Shown in pieces: positions 13,301-23,988 of a stretch of 64,000 bases of DNA (within the stretch, counting starts at the first letter, position 1; each line of letters opens with the position of its first letter). The position numbers and the translations under genes were made by a program. The notes under the pieces were generated by a model. It did not search any database, was not told where the DNA came from, and saw nothing but the letters and a program-made list of their open reading frames with translations. The stretch is from Crossaster papposus (Eukaryota; Echinodermata; Asteroidea; Velatida; Solasteridae), in assembly GCA_037893245.1 (NCBI GenBank), contig JBAIAA010000516.1:186001-250000 (forward strand), written 5' to 3'.

Positions 13301-16300
13301 GGAATGGCAAAATTAGCCATTTGACCCGGGGCATGCTTTGTTAGTATTTTATTTCGATGTTCTGAAAATTGTAACGTTAACACACGCGTTTCAAATTCGC
13401 CATAGGTTTGTGCACACAATCCCCGCCCACAAATAAGGGCATGAAGGAAAGCATGCCACGGGAAGGGGCTGGGTGTTAGGAGATAGAGGGGGGCCTCCAG
13501 GAATGGCAAAATTAGCAATTTGACCCGGGGCATGCTTTGTTAGTATTTTATTTCGATTTTCTGAAAATTTTAACGTTAACACACGCGTTTCAAATTCGCC
13601 ATAGGTTTGTGCACACAATCCCCGCCCACAAATACGGGCATGAAGGAAAGCATGCCCCGGGAAGGGGCTGGGTGTTAGGAGATAGAGGGGGGCCTCCAGG
13701 AATGGCAAAATTAGCAATTTGACCCGGGGCATGCTTTGTTAGTATTTTATTTCGATTTTCTGAAAATTTTAACGTTAACACACGCGTTTCAAATTCGACA
13801 TAGGTTTGTGCACACAATCTCCGCCCACAAATAAGGGCATGAAGGAAAGCATGCCACGGGAAGGGTTTGGGTGTTAGGAGATAGAGGGGGGCCTCCAGGA
13901 ATGGCAAAATTAGCAATTTGACCCGGGGCATGCTTTGTTAGTATTTTATTTCGATTTCAAATTCGCCATAGGTTTGTGCACACAATCCCCGCCCACAAAT
14001 ACGGGCATGAAGGAAAGCATGCCCCGGGAAGGGGCTGGGTGTTAGGAGATAGAGGGGGGCCTCCAGGAATGGCAAAATTAGCAATTTGACCCGGGGCATG
14101 CTTTGTTAGTATTTTATTTCGATTTTCTGAAAATGTTAACGTTAACACACGCGTTTCAAATTCGACATATGTTTGTGCACACAATCCCCGCCCACAAAAA
14201 AGGGCATGAAGGAAAGCATGCCCCGGGAAGGGGCTGGGTTTTAGGAGATAGAGGGGGGCCTCCAGGAATGGCAAAATTAGCAATTTGACCCGGGGAAATG
14301 CTTTGTTAGTATTGTATTTCGATTATCTGAAAATTTTAACGTTAACACACGCGTTTCAAATTCGCCATAGGTTTGTGCACACAATCCCCGCCCACAAATA
14401 AGGGCATGAAGGAAAGCATGCCACGGGAAGGGGCTGGGTGTTAGGAGATAGAGGGGGGCCTCCAGGAATGGCAAAATTAGCAATTTGACCCGGGGCATGC
14501 TTTGTTAGTATTTTATTTCGATTTTCTGAAAATTTTAACGTTAACACACGCGTTTCAAATTCGCCATAGGTTTGTGCACACAATCCCCGCCCACAAATAC
14601 GGGCATGAAGGAAAGCATGCCCCGGGAAGGGGCTGGGTGTTAGGAGATAGAGGGGGGCCTCCAGGAATGGCAAAATTAGCAATTTGACCGGGGGCATGCT
14701 TTGTTAGTATTTTATTTCGATTTTCTGAAAATGTTAACGTTAACACACGCGTTTCAAATTCGACATAGGTTTGTGCACACAATCCCCGCCCACAAATAAG
14801 GGCATGAAGGAAAGCATGCCCCGGGAAGGGGCTGGGTGTTAGGAGATAGAGGGGGGCCTACAGGAATGGCAAAATTAGCAATTTGACCCGGGGAAATGCT
14901 TTGTTAGTATTGTATTTCGATTATCTGAAAATTTTAACGTTAACACACGCGTTTCAAATTCGCCATAGGTTTGTGCACACAATCCCCGCCCACAAATAAG
15001 GGCATGAAGGAAAGCATGCCACGGGAAGGGTTTGGGTGTTAGGAGATAGAGGGAGGCCTCCAGGAATGGCAAAATTAGCAATTTGACCCGGGGCATGCTT
15101 TGTTAGTATTTTATTTCGATTTTCTGAAAATTGTAACGTTAACACACGCGTTTCAAATTCGCCATAGGTTTGTGCACACAATCCCCGCCCACAAATAAGG
15201 GCATGAAGGAAAGCATGCACCGGGAAGGGGCTGGGTGTTAGGAGATAGAGGGGGGCCTCCAGGAATGGCAAAATTAGCCATTTGACCCGGGGCATGCTTT
15301 GTTAGTATTTTATTTCGATGTTCTGAAAATTGTAACGTTAACACACGCGTTTCAAATTCGCCATAGGTTTGTGCACACAATCCCCGCCCACAAATAAGGG
15401 CATGAAGGAAAGCATGCCACGGGAAGGGGCTGGGTGTTAGGAGATAGAGGGGGGCCTCCAGGAATGGCAAAATTAGCAATTTGACCCGGGGCATGCTTTG
15501 TTAGTATTTTATTTCGATTTTCTGAAAATTTTAACGTTAACACACGCGTTTCAAATTCGCCATAGGTTTGTGCACACAATCCCCGCCCACAAATACGGGC
15601 ATGAAGGAAAGCATGCCCCGGGAAGGGGCTGGGTGTTAGGAGATAGAGGGGGGCCTCCAGGAATGGCAAAATTAGCAATTTGACCCGGGGAAATGCTTTG
15701 TTAGTATTGTATTTCGATTATCTGAAAATTTTAACGTTAACACACGCGTTTCAAATTCGCCATAGGTTTGTGCACACAATCCCCGCCCACAAATAAGGGC
15801 ATGAAGGAAAGCATGCCACGGGAAGGGTTTGGGTGTTAGGAGATAGAGGGAGGCCTCCAGGAATGGCAAAATTAGCAATTTGACCCGGGGCATGCTTTGT
15901 TAGTATTTTATTTCGATTTTCTGAAAATTGTAACGTTAACACACGCGTTTCAAATTCGCCATAGGTTTGTGCACACAATCCCCGCCCACAAATAAGGGCA
16001 TGAAGGAAAGCATGCACCGGGAAGGGGCTGGGTGTTAGGAGATAGAGGGGGGCCTCCAGGAATGGCAAAATTAGCCATTTGACCCGGGGCATGCTTTGTT
16101 AGTATTTTATTTCGATGTTCTGAAAATTGTAACGTTAACACACGCGTTTCAAATTCGCCATAGGTTTGTGCACACAATCCCCGCCCACAAATAAGGGCAT
16201 GAAGGAAAGCATGCCACGGGAAGGGGCTGGGTGTTAGGAGATAGAGGGGGGCCTCCAGGAATGGCAAAATTAGCAATTTGACCCGGGGCATGCTTTGTTA

Positions 16301-17450
16301 GTATTTTATTTCGATTTTCTGAAAATTTTAACGTTAACACACGCGTTTCAAATTCGCCATAGGTTTGTGCACACAATCCCCGCCCACAAATACGGGCATG
16401 AAGGAAAGCATGCCCCGGGAAGGGGCTGGGTGTTAGGAGATAGAGGGGGGCCTCCAGGAATGGCAAAATTAGCAATTTGACCCGGGGCATGCTTTGTTAG
16501 TATTTTATTTCGATTTTCTGAAAATTTTAACGTTAACACACGCGTTTCAAATTCGACATAGGTTTGTGCACACAATCTCCGCCCACAAATAAGGGCATGA
16601 AGGAAAGCATGCCACGGGAAGGGTTTGGGTGTTAGGAGATAGAGGGGGGCCTCCAGGAATGGCAAAATTAGCAATTTGACCCGGGGCATGCTTTGTTAGT
16701 ATTTTATTTCGATTTCAAATTCGCCATAGGTTTGTGCACACAATCCCCGCCCACAAATACGGGCATGAAGGAAAGCATGCCCCGGGAAGGGGCTGGGTGT
16801 TAGGAGATAGAGGGGGGCCTCCAGGAATGGCAAAATTAGCAATTTGACCAGGGGCATGCTTTGTTAGTATTTTATTTCGATTTTCTGAAAATGTTAACGT
16901 TAACACACGCGTTTCAAATTCGACATATGTTTGTGCACACAATCCCCGCCCACAAAAAAGGGCATGAAGGAAAGCATGCCCCGGGAAGGGGCTGGGTTTT
17001 AGGAGATAGAGGGGGGCCTCCAGGAATGGCAAAATTAGCAATTTGACCCGGGGAAATGCTTTGTTAGTATTGTATTTCGATTATCTGAAAATTTTAACGT
17101 TAACACACGCGTTTCAAATTCGCCATAGGTTTGTGCACACAATCCCCGCCCACAAATAAGGGCATGAAGGAAAGCATGCCACGGGAAGGGGCTGGGTGTT
17201 AGGAGATAGAGGGGGGCCTCCAGGAATGGCAAAATTAGCAATTTGACCCGGGGCATGCTTTGTTAGTATTTTATTTCGATTTTCTGAAAATTTTAACGTT
17301 AACACACGCGTTTCAAATTCGCCATAGGTTTGTGCACACAATCCCCGCCCACAAATACGGGCATGAAGGAAAGCATGCCCCGGGAAGGGGCTGGGTGTTA
17401 GGAGATAGAGGGGGGCCTCCAGGAATGGCAAAATTAGCAATTTGACCCGG
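10330..17450. repeat. nested higher-order repeats, 2,160-bp unit with 1,961-bp and 797-bp derivatives
   Basis: 10330-12510 and 12490-14680 match at an offset of 2,160 bp with hardly any difference seen, including the 168-bp monomer (junctions 11797 and 13957), GGCCTACAGG, GTTTTAGGAG and CCACAAAAAAGG. From about 14.69 kb the unit recurs one monomer shorter (offset 1,961 bp). A four-monomer block at about 14875-15670 is then repeated at 15672-16470 (offset 797 bp), and the 2,160-bp order resumes to about 17.45 kb with the third copy of the 168-bp monomer at 16715. This nesting fits unequal exchange or loop-based amplification inside the array. Confidence 0.85.
11764..11931. repeat. 168-bp deleted monomer class lacking the palindrome (one of seven)
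   Basis: CGATTT is joined to CAAATTCG at 11797/11798, removing 31 bp that contain GTTAACGTTAAC and ACGCGT. Identical junctions lie at 4932/4933, 5100/5101, 7752/7753, 13957/13958, 16715/16716 and 21756/21757. Three bases (TTT) are shared at the breakpoints. Five of the seven are followed by a monomer with ATTCGACATA, which shows linkage within HORs. None is seen right of the island. Confidence 0.88.
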
Positions 17451-18379
17451 GGCATGCTTTGTTAGTATTTTATTTCGATTTTCTGAAAATTTTTACGTTA
17501 ACACACGCGTTTCAAATTCGACATAGGTTTGTGCACACAATCCCCGCCCACAAATAAGGGCATGAAGGAAAGCATGCCCCGGGAAGGGGCTGGGTGTTAG
17601 GAGATAGAGGGGGGCCTCCAGGAATGGCAAAATTAGCCATTTGACCCGGGGCATGCTTTGTTAGTATTTTATTTCGATGTTCTGAAAATTTTAACGTTAA
17701 CACACGCGTTTCAAATTCGCCATAGGTTTGTGCACACAATCCCCGCCCACAAATAAGGGCATGAAGGAAAGCATGCCACGGGAAGGGGCTGGGTGTTAGG
17801 AGATAGAGGGGGGCCTCCAGGAATGGCAAAATTAGCAATTTGACCCGGGGCATGCTTTGTTAGTATTTTATTTCGATTTTCTGAAAATTTTAACGTTAAC
17901 ACACGCGTTTCAAATTCGCCATAGGTTTGTGCACACAATCCCCGCCCACAAATAAGGGCATGAAGGAAAGCATGCCCCGGGAAGGGGCTGGGTGTTAGGA
18001 GATAGAGGGGGGCCTCCAGGAATGGCAAAATTAGCCATTTGACCCGGGGCATGCTTTGTTAGTATTTTATTTCGATGTTCTGAAAATTTTAACGTTAACA
18101 CACGCGTTTCAAATTCGCCATAGGTTTGTGCACACAATCCCCGCCCACAAATAAGGGCATGAAGGAAAGCATGCCACGGGAAGGGGCTGGGTGTTAGGAG
18201 ATAGAGGGGGGCCTCCAGGAATGGCAAAATTAGCAATTTGACCCGGGGCATGCTTTGTTAGTATTTTATTTCGATTTTCTGAAAATTTTAACGTTAACAC
18301 ACGCGTTTCAAATTCGCCATAGGTTTGTGCACACAATCCCCGCCCACAAATAAGGGCATGAAGAAAAGCATGCCCCGGG

Positions 18380-21300
18380 AAGGGGCTGGGTGTTAGGAGA
18401 TAGAGGGGGGCCTCCAGGAATGGCAAAATCAGCAATTTGACCCAAATAAGGGCATGAAGGAAAGCATGCCCCGGGAAGGAGCTGGGTGTTAGGAGATAGA
18501 GGGGGGCCTCCAGGAATGGCAAAATTAGCAATTTGACCCGGGGCATGCTTTGTTAGTATTTTATTTCGATTTTCTGAAAATTTTAACGTTAACACACGCG
18601 TTTCAAATTCGCCATAGGTTTGTGCACACAATCCCCGCCCACAAATAAGGGCATGAAGGAAAGCATGCCCCGGGAAGGGGCTGGGTGTTATGAGATGGAG
18701 GGGGGCCTCCAGGAATGGCAAAATTAGCAATTTGACCCGGGGCATGCTTTGTTAATATTTTATTTCGATTTTCTGAAAATGTTAACGTTAACACACGCGT
18801 TTCAAATTCGCCATAGATTTGTGCACACAATCCCCGCCCACAAATAAGGGCATGAAGGAAAGCATGCCCCTGGAAGGGTCTGGGTGTTAGGAGATAGAGG
18901 GGGGCCTCCAGGAATGGCAAAATTAGCAATTTGACCCGGGGCATGCTTTGTTAGTATTTTATTTCGATTTTCTGAAAATGTTAACGTTAACACACGCGTT
19001 TCAAATTCGCCATAGGTTTGTGCACACAATCCCCGCCCACAAATAATGGCATGAAGGAAAGCATGCACCGGGAAGGGGCTGGGTGTTAGGAGATAGAGGG
19101 GGGCCTCCAGGAATGGCAAAATTAGCAATTTGACCCGGGGCATGCTTTGTTAGTATTTTATTTCGATTTTCTGAAAATGTTAACGTTAACACACGCGTTT
19201 CAAATTCGCCAGAGGTTTGTGCACACAATCCCCGCCCACAAATAAGGGCATGAAGGAAAGCATGCCCCGGGAAGGGGCTGGGTGTTAGGAGACAGAGGGG
19301 GGCCTCCAGGAATGGCAAAATTAGCAATTTGACCCGGGGCATGCTTTGTTAGTATTTTATTTCGATTTTCTGAAAATTTTAACGTTAACACACGCGTTTC
19401 AAATTCGCCATAGGTTTGTGCACACAATCCCCGCCCACAAATAAGGGCATGAAGGAAAGCATGCCCCGGGAAGGGGCTGGGTGTTAGGAGATAGAGGGGT
19501 GCCTCCAGGAATGGCAAAATTAGCAATTTGACCCGGGGCATGCTTTGTTAGTATTTTATTTCGATTTTCTGAAAATGTTAACGTTAACACACGCGTTTCA
19601 AATTCGCCATAGGTTTGTGCACACAATCCCCGCCCACAAATAAGGGCATGAAGGAAAGCATGCCCCGGAAAGGGGCTGGGTGTTAGGAGATAGAGGGGGG
19701 CCTACAGGAATGGCAAAATTAGCAATTTGACCCGGGGCATGCTTTGTTAGTATTTTATTTCGATTTTCTGAAAATGTTAACGTTAACACACGCGTTTCAA
19801 ATTCGCCATAGGTTTGTGCACACAATCCCCGCCCACAAATAAGGGCATGAAGGAAAGCATGCCCCGGGAAGGGGCTGGGTGTTAGGAGATAGAGGGGGGC
19901 CTCCAGGAATGGCAAAATTAGCAATTTGACCCGGGGCATGCTTTGTTAGTATTTTATTTCGATTTTCTGAAAATTTTAACGTTAACACACGCGTTTCAAA
20001 TTCGCCATAGGTTTGTGCACACAATCCCCGCCCACAAATAAGGGCATGAAGGAAAGCATGCCCCGGGAAGGGGCTGGGTGTTAGGAGATAGAGGGGTGCC
20101 TCCAGGAATGGCAAAATTAGCAATTTGACCCGGGGCATGCTTTGTTAGTATTTTATTTCGATTTTCTGAAAATGTTAACGTTAACACACGCGTTTCAAAT
20201 TCGCCATAGGTTTGTGCACACAATCCCCGCCCACAAATAAGGGCATGAAGGAAAGCATGCCCCGGGAAGGGGCTGGGTGTTAGGAGATAGAGGGGGGCCT
20301 CCAGGAATGGCAAAATTAGCAATTTGACCCGGGGCATGCTTTGTTAGTATTTTATTTCGATTTTCTGAAAATGTTAACGTTAACACACGCGTTTCAAATT
20401 CGCCATAGGTTTGTGCACACAATCCCCGCCCACAAATAAGGGCATGAAGGAAAGCATGCCCCGGGAAGGGCCTGGGTGTTAGGAGATAGAGGGGGGCCTC
20501 CAGGAATGGCAAAATTAGCAATTTGACCCGGGGCATGCTTTGTTAGTATTTTATTTTGATTTTCTGAAAATTATAACGTTAACACACGCGTTTCAAATTC
20601 GCCATAGGTTTGTGCACACAATCCCCGCCCACAAATACGGGCATGAAGGAAAGCATGCCCCGGGAAGGGGCTGGGTGTTAGGAGATAGAGGGGGGCCTCC
20701 AGGAATGGCAAAATTAGCAATTTGACCCGGGGCATGCTTTGTTAGTATTTTATTTCGATTTTCTGAAAATGTTAACGTTAACACACGCGTTTCAAATTCG
20801 CCATAGGTTTGTGCACACAATCCCCGCCCACAAATAAGGGCATGAAGAAAAGCATGCCCCGGGAAGGGGCTGGGTGTTAGGAGATAGACGGGGGCCTCCA
20901 GGAATGGCAAAATCAGCAATTTGACCCGGGGCATGCTTTGTTAGTATTTTATTTCGATTTTCTGAAAATGTTTACCTTAACACACGCGTTTCAAATTCGC
21001 CATAGGTTTGTGCACACAATCCCCGCCCACAAATAAGGGCATGAAGGAAAGCATGCCCCGTGAAGGGGCTGGGTGTTAGGAGATAGAGGGGGGCCTCCAG
21101 GAATGGCAAAATTAGCAATTTGACCCGGGGCATGCTTTGTTAGTATTTTATTTCGATTTTCTGAAAATTTTAACGTTAACACACGCGTTTCAAATTCGCC
21201 ATAGGTTTGTGCACACAATCCCCGCCCACAAATACGGGCATGAAGGAAAGCATGCCCCGGGAAGGGGCTGGGTGTTAGGAGATAGAGGGGGGCCTCCAGG

Positions 21301-22968
21301 AATGGCAAAATTAGCAATTTGACCCGGGGCATGCTTTGTTAGTATTTTATTTCGATTTTCTGAAAATGGTAACGTTAACACACGCGTTTCAAATTCGCCA
21401 TAGGTTTGTGCACACAATCCCCGCCCACAAAAAAGGGCATGAAGGAAAGCATGCCCCGGGAAGGGGCTGGGTGTTAGGAGATAGAGGGGGGCCTCCAGGA
21501 ATGGCAAAATTTGCAATTTGACCCGGGGCATGCTTTGTTAGTATTTTATTTCGATTTTCTGAAAATGGTAACGTTAACACACGCGTTTCAAATTCGCCAT
21601 AGGTTTGTGCACACAATCCCCGCCCACAAATAAGGGCATGAAGGAAAGCATGCCACGGGAAGGGGCTGGGTGTTAGGAGATAGAGGGGGGCCTCCAGGAA
21701 TGGCAAAATTAGCAATTTGACCCGGGGCATGCTTTGTTAGTATTTTATTTCGATTTCAAATTCGCCATAGGTTTGTGCACACAATCCCCGCCCACAAATA
21801 CGGGCATGAAGGAAAGCATGCCCCGGGAAGGGGCTGGGTGTTAGGAGATAGAGGGGGGCCTCCAGGAATGGCAAAATTAGCAATTTGACCCGGGGCATGC
21901 TTTGTTAGTATTTTATTTCGATTTTCTGAAAATGTTAACGTTAACACACGCGTTTCAAATTCGACATAGGTTTGTGCACACAATCCCCGCCCACAAAAAA
22001 GGGCATGAAGGAAAGCATGCTCCGGGAAGGGGCTGGGTGTTAGGAGATAGAGGGGGGCCTCCAGGAATGGCAAAATTAGCAATTTGACCCGGGGAAATGC
22101 TTTGTTAGTATTGTATTTCGATTATCTGAAAATTTTAACGTTAACACACGCGTTTCAAATTCGCCATAGGTTTGTGCACACAATCCCCGCCCACAAATAA
22201 GGGCTTGAAGGAAAGCATGCCACGGGAAGGGGCTGGGTGTTAGGAGATAGAGGGGGGCCTCCAGGAATGGCAAAATTAGCAATTTGACCCGGGGCATGCT
22301 TTGTTAGTATTTTATTTCGATTTTCTGAAAATTTTAACGTTAACACAAGCGTTTCAAATTCGCCATAGGTTTGTGCACACAATCCCCGCCCACAAATACG
22401 GGCATGAAGGAAAGCATGCCCCGGGAAGGGGCTGGGTGTTAGGAGATAGAGGGGGGCCTCCAGGAATGGCAAAATTAGCAATTTGACCCGGGGCATGCTT
22501 TGTTAGTATTTTATTTCGATTTTCTGAAAATGTTAACGTTAACACACGCGTTTCAAATTCGACATAGGTTTGTGCACACAATCCCCGCCCACAAATAAGG
22601 GCATGAAGAAAAGCATGCCCCGGGAAGGGGCTGGGTGTTAGGAGATAGAGGGGGGCCTCCAGGAATGGCAAAATCAGCAATTTGACCCAAATAAGGGCAT
22701 GAAGGAAAGCATGCCCCGGGAAGGGGCTGGGTGTTAGGAGATAGAGGGGGGCCTCCAGGAATGGCAAAATTAGCAATTTGACCCGGGGCATGCTTTGTTA
22801 GTATTTTATTTCGATTTTCTGAAAATTTTAACGTTAACACACGCGTTTCAAATTCACCATAGGTTTGTGCACACAATCCCCGCCCACAAATAAGGGCATG
22901 AAGGAAAGCATGCCCCGGGAAGGGGCTGGGTGTTATGAGATGGAGGGGGGCCTCCAGGAATGGCAAAA
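18380..22968. repeat. 4,245-bp higher-order repeat interval flanking the island insertion
   Basis: The stretch ending at 18723 and the stretch ending at 22968 match over at least 330 bp at an offset of 4,245 bp. Both contain the 96-bp deleted monomer with its linked AAATCAGC change, followed by the rare TGTTATGAGATGGAGG. Differences are few: GGAAGGAGCTG versus GGAAGGGGCTG, and ATTCGCC versus ATTCACC. Sequence after 18723 continues in the right block from 29708. The locus at 18723/18724 is therefore the uninterrupted counterpart of the island's insertion point. Confidence 0.88.
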
Positions 22969-23203
22969 GCTGTTTATGTGCGTAGAGGCATAAACTTAAT
23001 TGTACAAGCCACGATACAGTCGAAATCGAAACGTACCAGTGTATCAATGTACCAAGCACGTCTGGAAATGTATACAATTGGGAAGGCGCATTCTTGGTGA
23101 CCGACATCGCTCAGCGTGTGAGCGTGCGCTGGCTAGCGGGTGAATAACCGTAAGGTAACAATCGATCACTTGCTCCAAACAATTTTCGCTGGTCGGACGC
23201 TCT
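22969..23203 (-). repeat. 235-bp element 3' terminal segment, copy 2
   Basis: This abuts the left satellite block at 22968/22969. It carries the subterminal TTGTACAA (23000-23007) followed on the plus strand by GCCACGAT, paralleling TTGTACAAAGACTCACGAT at the 5' terminus with a short gap. That is the asymmetric terminal inverted repeat. Confidence 0.92.
22972..22995 (-). terminator. 3'-terminal hairpin of copy 2
   Basis: GTTTATG (22972-22978) and CATAAAC (22989-22995) form a 7-bp stem with a 10-nt loop, 3 nt from the element end. In rolling-circle transposons such a hairpin is thought to mark the end of transfer. Read-through past it would generate tandem copies like the pair here. Confidence 0.65.
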
Positions 23204-23703
23204 AGATATTGCTCTCGTGTGAGAAGATTTGAGACAGAATTGGCTCAACGGATTGTTGGCTAAAGTCTGAATTTAGGCAGCGGTCTGATAAGTGAAATTG
23301 AGCTGGGACCAGCATCGTCGACGACAAGATTAGGGAAACAGCAACAGCAAAGCTGAAAGAGGTACCGCAAGTGAGGTGAAGTCGACGGGGAAATAAGACA
23401 ACAACACAATACACTGGTCCGGGCACGAGCACACAGACCGACACTCCGGTAACTGGGGCTCCGGCAGCCATTATTCAGCAGCGATTAGCTGACAAAGTAA
23501 TACCAGCAGCATGTATAGCATAGACCAACCCATCAGCCTGGAGGAGGTCTTATTGCATCGGGAGTCGATCGGATACTCATCATGCACCACAACTTTGCGA
23601 CCGGCGGTGTCTATTACGGGAGCTGCACTACGAGCAGAGACCGGGTGAGCCGCTAACGTTTTTTCTGTAAACACTGTGGTTGGTAATGCATAGTATCGCA
23701 AAC
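23204..23703. other. core of copy 2: unassigned sequence with a possible first-exon fragment
   Basis: Unique sequence without internal repeats. On the plus strand an ATG at 23511 opens a frame of 45 codons closed at 23648, and CCGG|GTGAGC at 23644/23645 resembles a 5' splice donor. On the minus strand two short frames (23701-23471, whose last 20 residues are hydrophobic, and 23471-23202) overlap by one base. None resembles a family I recognise. Capture of a host 5' exon is possible but weakly supported. Confidence 0.25.
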
Positions 23704-23988
23704 TTGTAACCCAAGTTCAGGCTTTGGACAAAATCTCCAACTCATTCCAGCGCCGCTATAACGGGCCCCCCCTTTCAATTTCTGCGCCCAAATGGGGCGC
23801 CCCTAACAGTAACACGGTACCAATTCAGGGCGGTACTTAGAATAGTCCAATACCATGCTGGATTCCCCGCACGGCCAGACGGGATATTTCCTTTAGAATA
23901 AACGCCCACAAAGGGGGCAGGCCAAGGAATTCCCAGATTCTGCGTACCCGTGGTTACGTAGACCCAAATTCACCTTGTAACCTAAGTT
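23704..23988. repeat. 257-bp segment between 14-bp direct repeats
   Basis: TTGTAACCCAAGTT (23704-23717) and TTGTAACCTAAGTT (23975-23988) differ at one base. The enclosed GC-rich segment (23718-23974) differs in composition from its AT-rich right flank. The repeats could be an aged target-site duplication of a small insertion such as a SINE or solo fragment. I see no A/B box, poly-A tail or terminal inverted repeat to say which. Confidence 0.35.

Larger units (their letters stand above)
1..22968. repeat. 199-bp tandem satellite array, left block
   Basis: Near-perfect head-to-tail copies of a 199-bp unit run from the first base to 22968, all in one orientation, about 115 monomers. The consensus, taken from the cleanest copies, begins TTTTATTTCG and ends TTTGTTAGTA. 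Variants are mostly single-base changes shared between monomers that sit a fixed HOR distance apart. From about 4.77 to 22.1 kb a diagnostic subclass appears with GGGGAAATGC replacing GGGGCATGC and GTATTTCGATTATC replacing TTATTTCGATTTTC (for example near 4774, 5437, 6234, 8090, 12136, 17054 and 22094). I do not see this subclass to the right of the island. The block ends inside a monomer, at ...ggcaaaa. The array starts before the window. No tRNA-like A/B boxes, rRNA or telomeric motif is present. Confidence 0.98.

Noticed and set aside
45-22791. Hundreds of overlapping 60-245-codon open frames, mostly minus strand (MPRVKLLILPFLEAP...), suggesting a repeated small protein family
   Set aside because: They step by exactly 199 bp and wrap 1.7 monomers, reading the same DNA in two frames. 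Length jumps (145, 179 and 245 codons) coincide with the 96-bp monomer or with one-base G-run changes, so they follow repeat length, not selection.
23202-23701. Two minus-strand frames overlapping by one base (TAATG), like a translationally coupled bacterial pair
   Set aside because: The context is eukaryotic satellite and transposon DNA; the frames are short, without recognisable domains, and the overlap is expected by chance.
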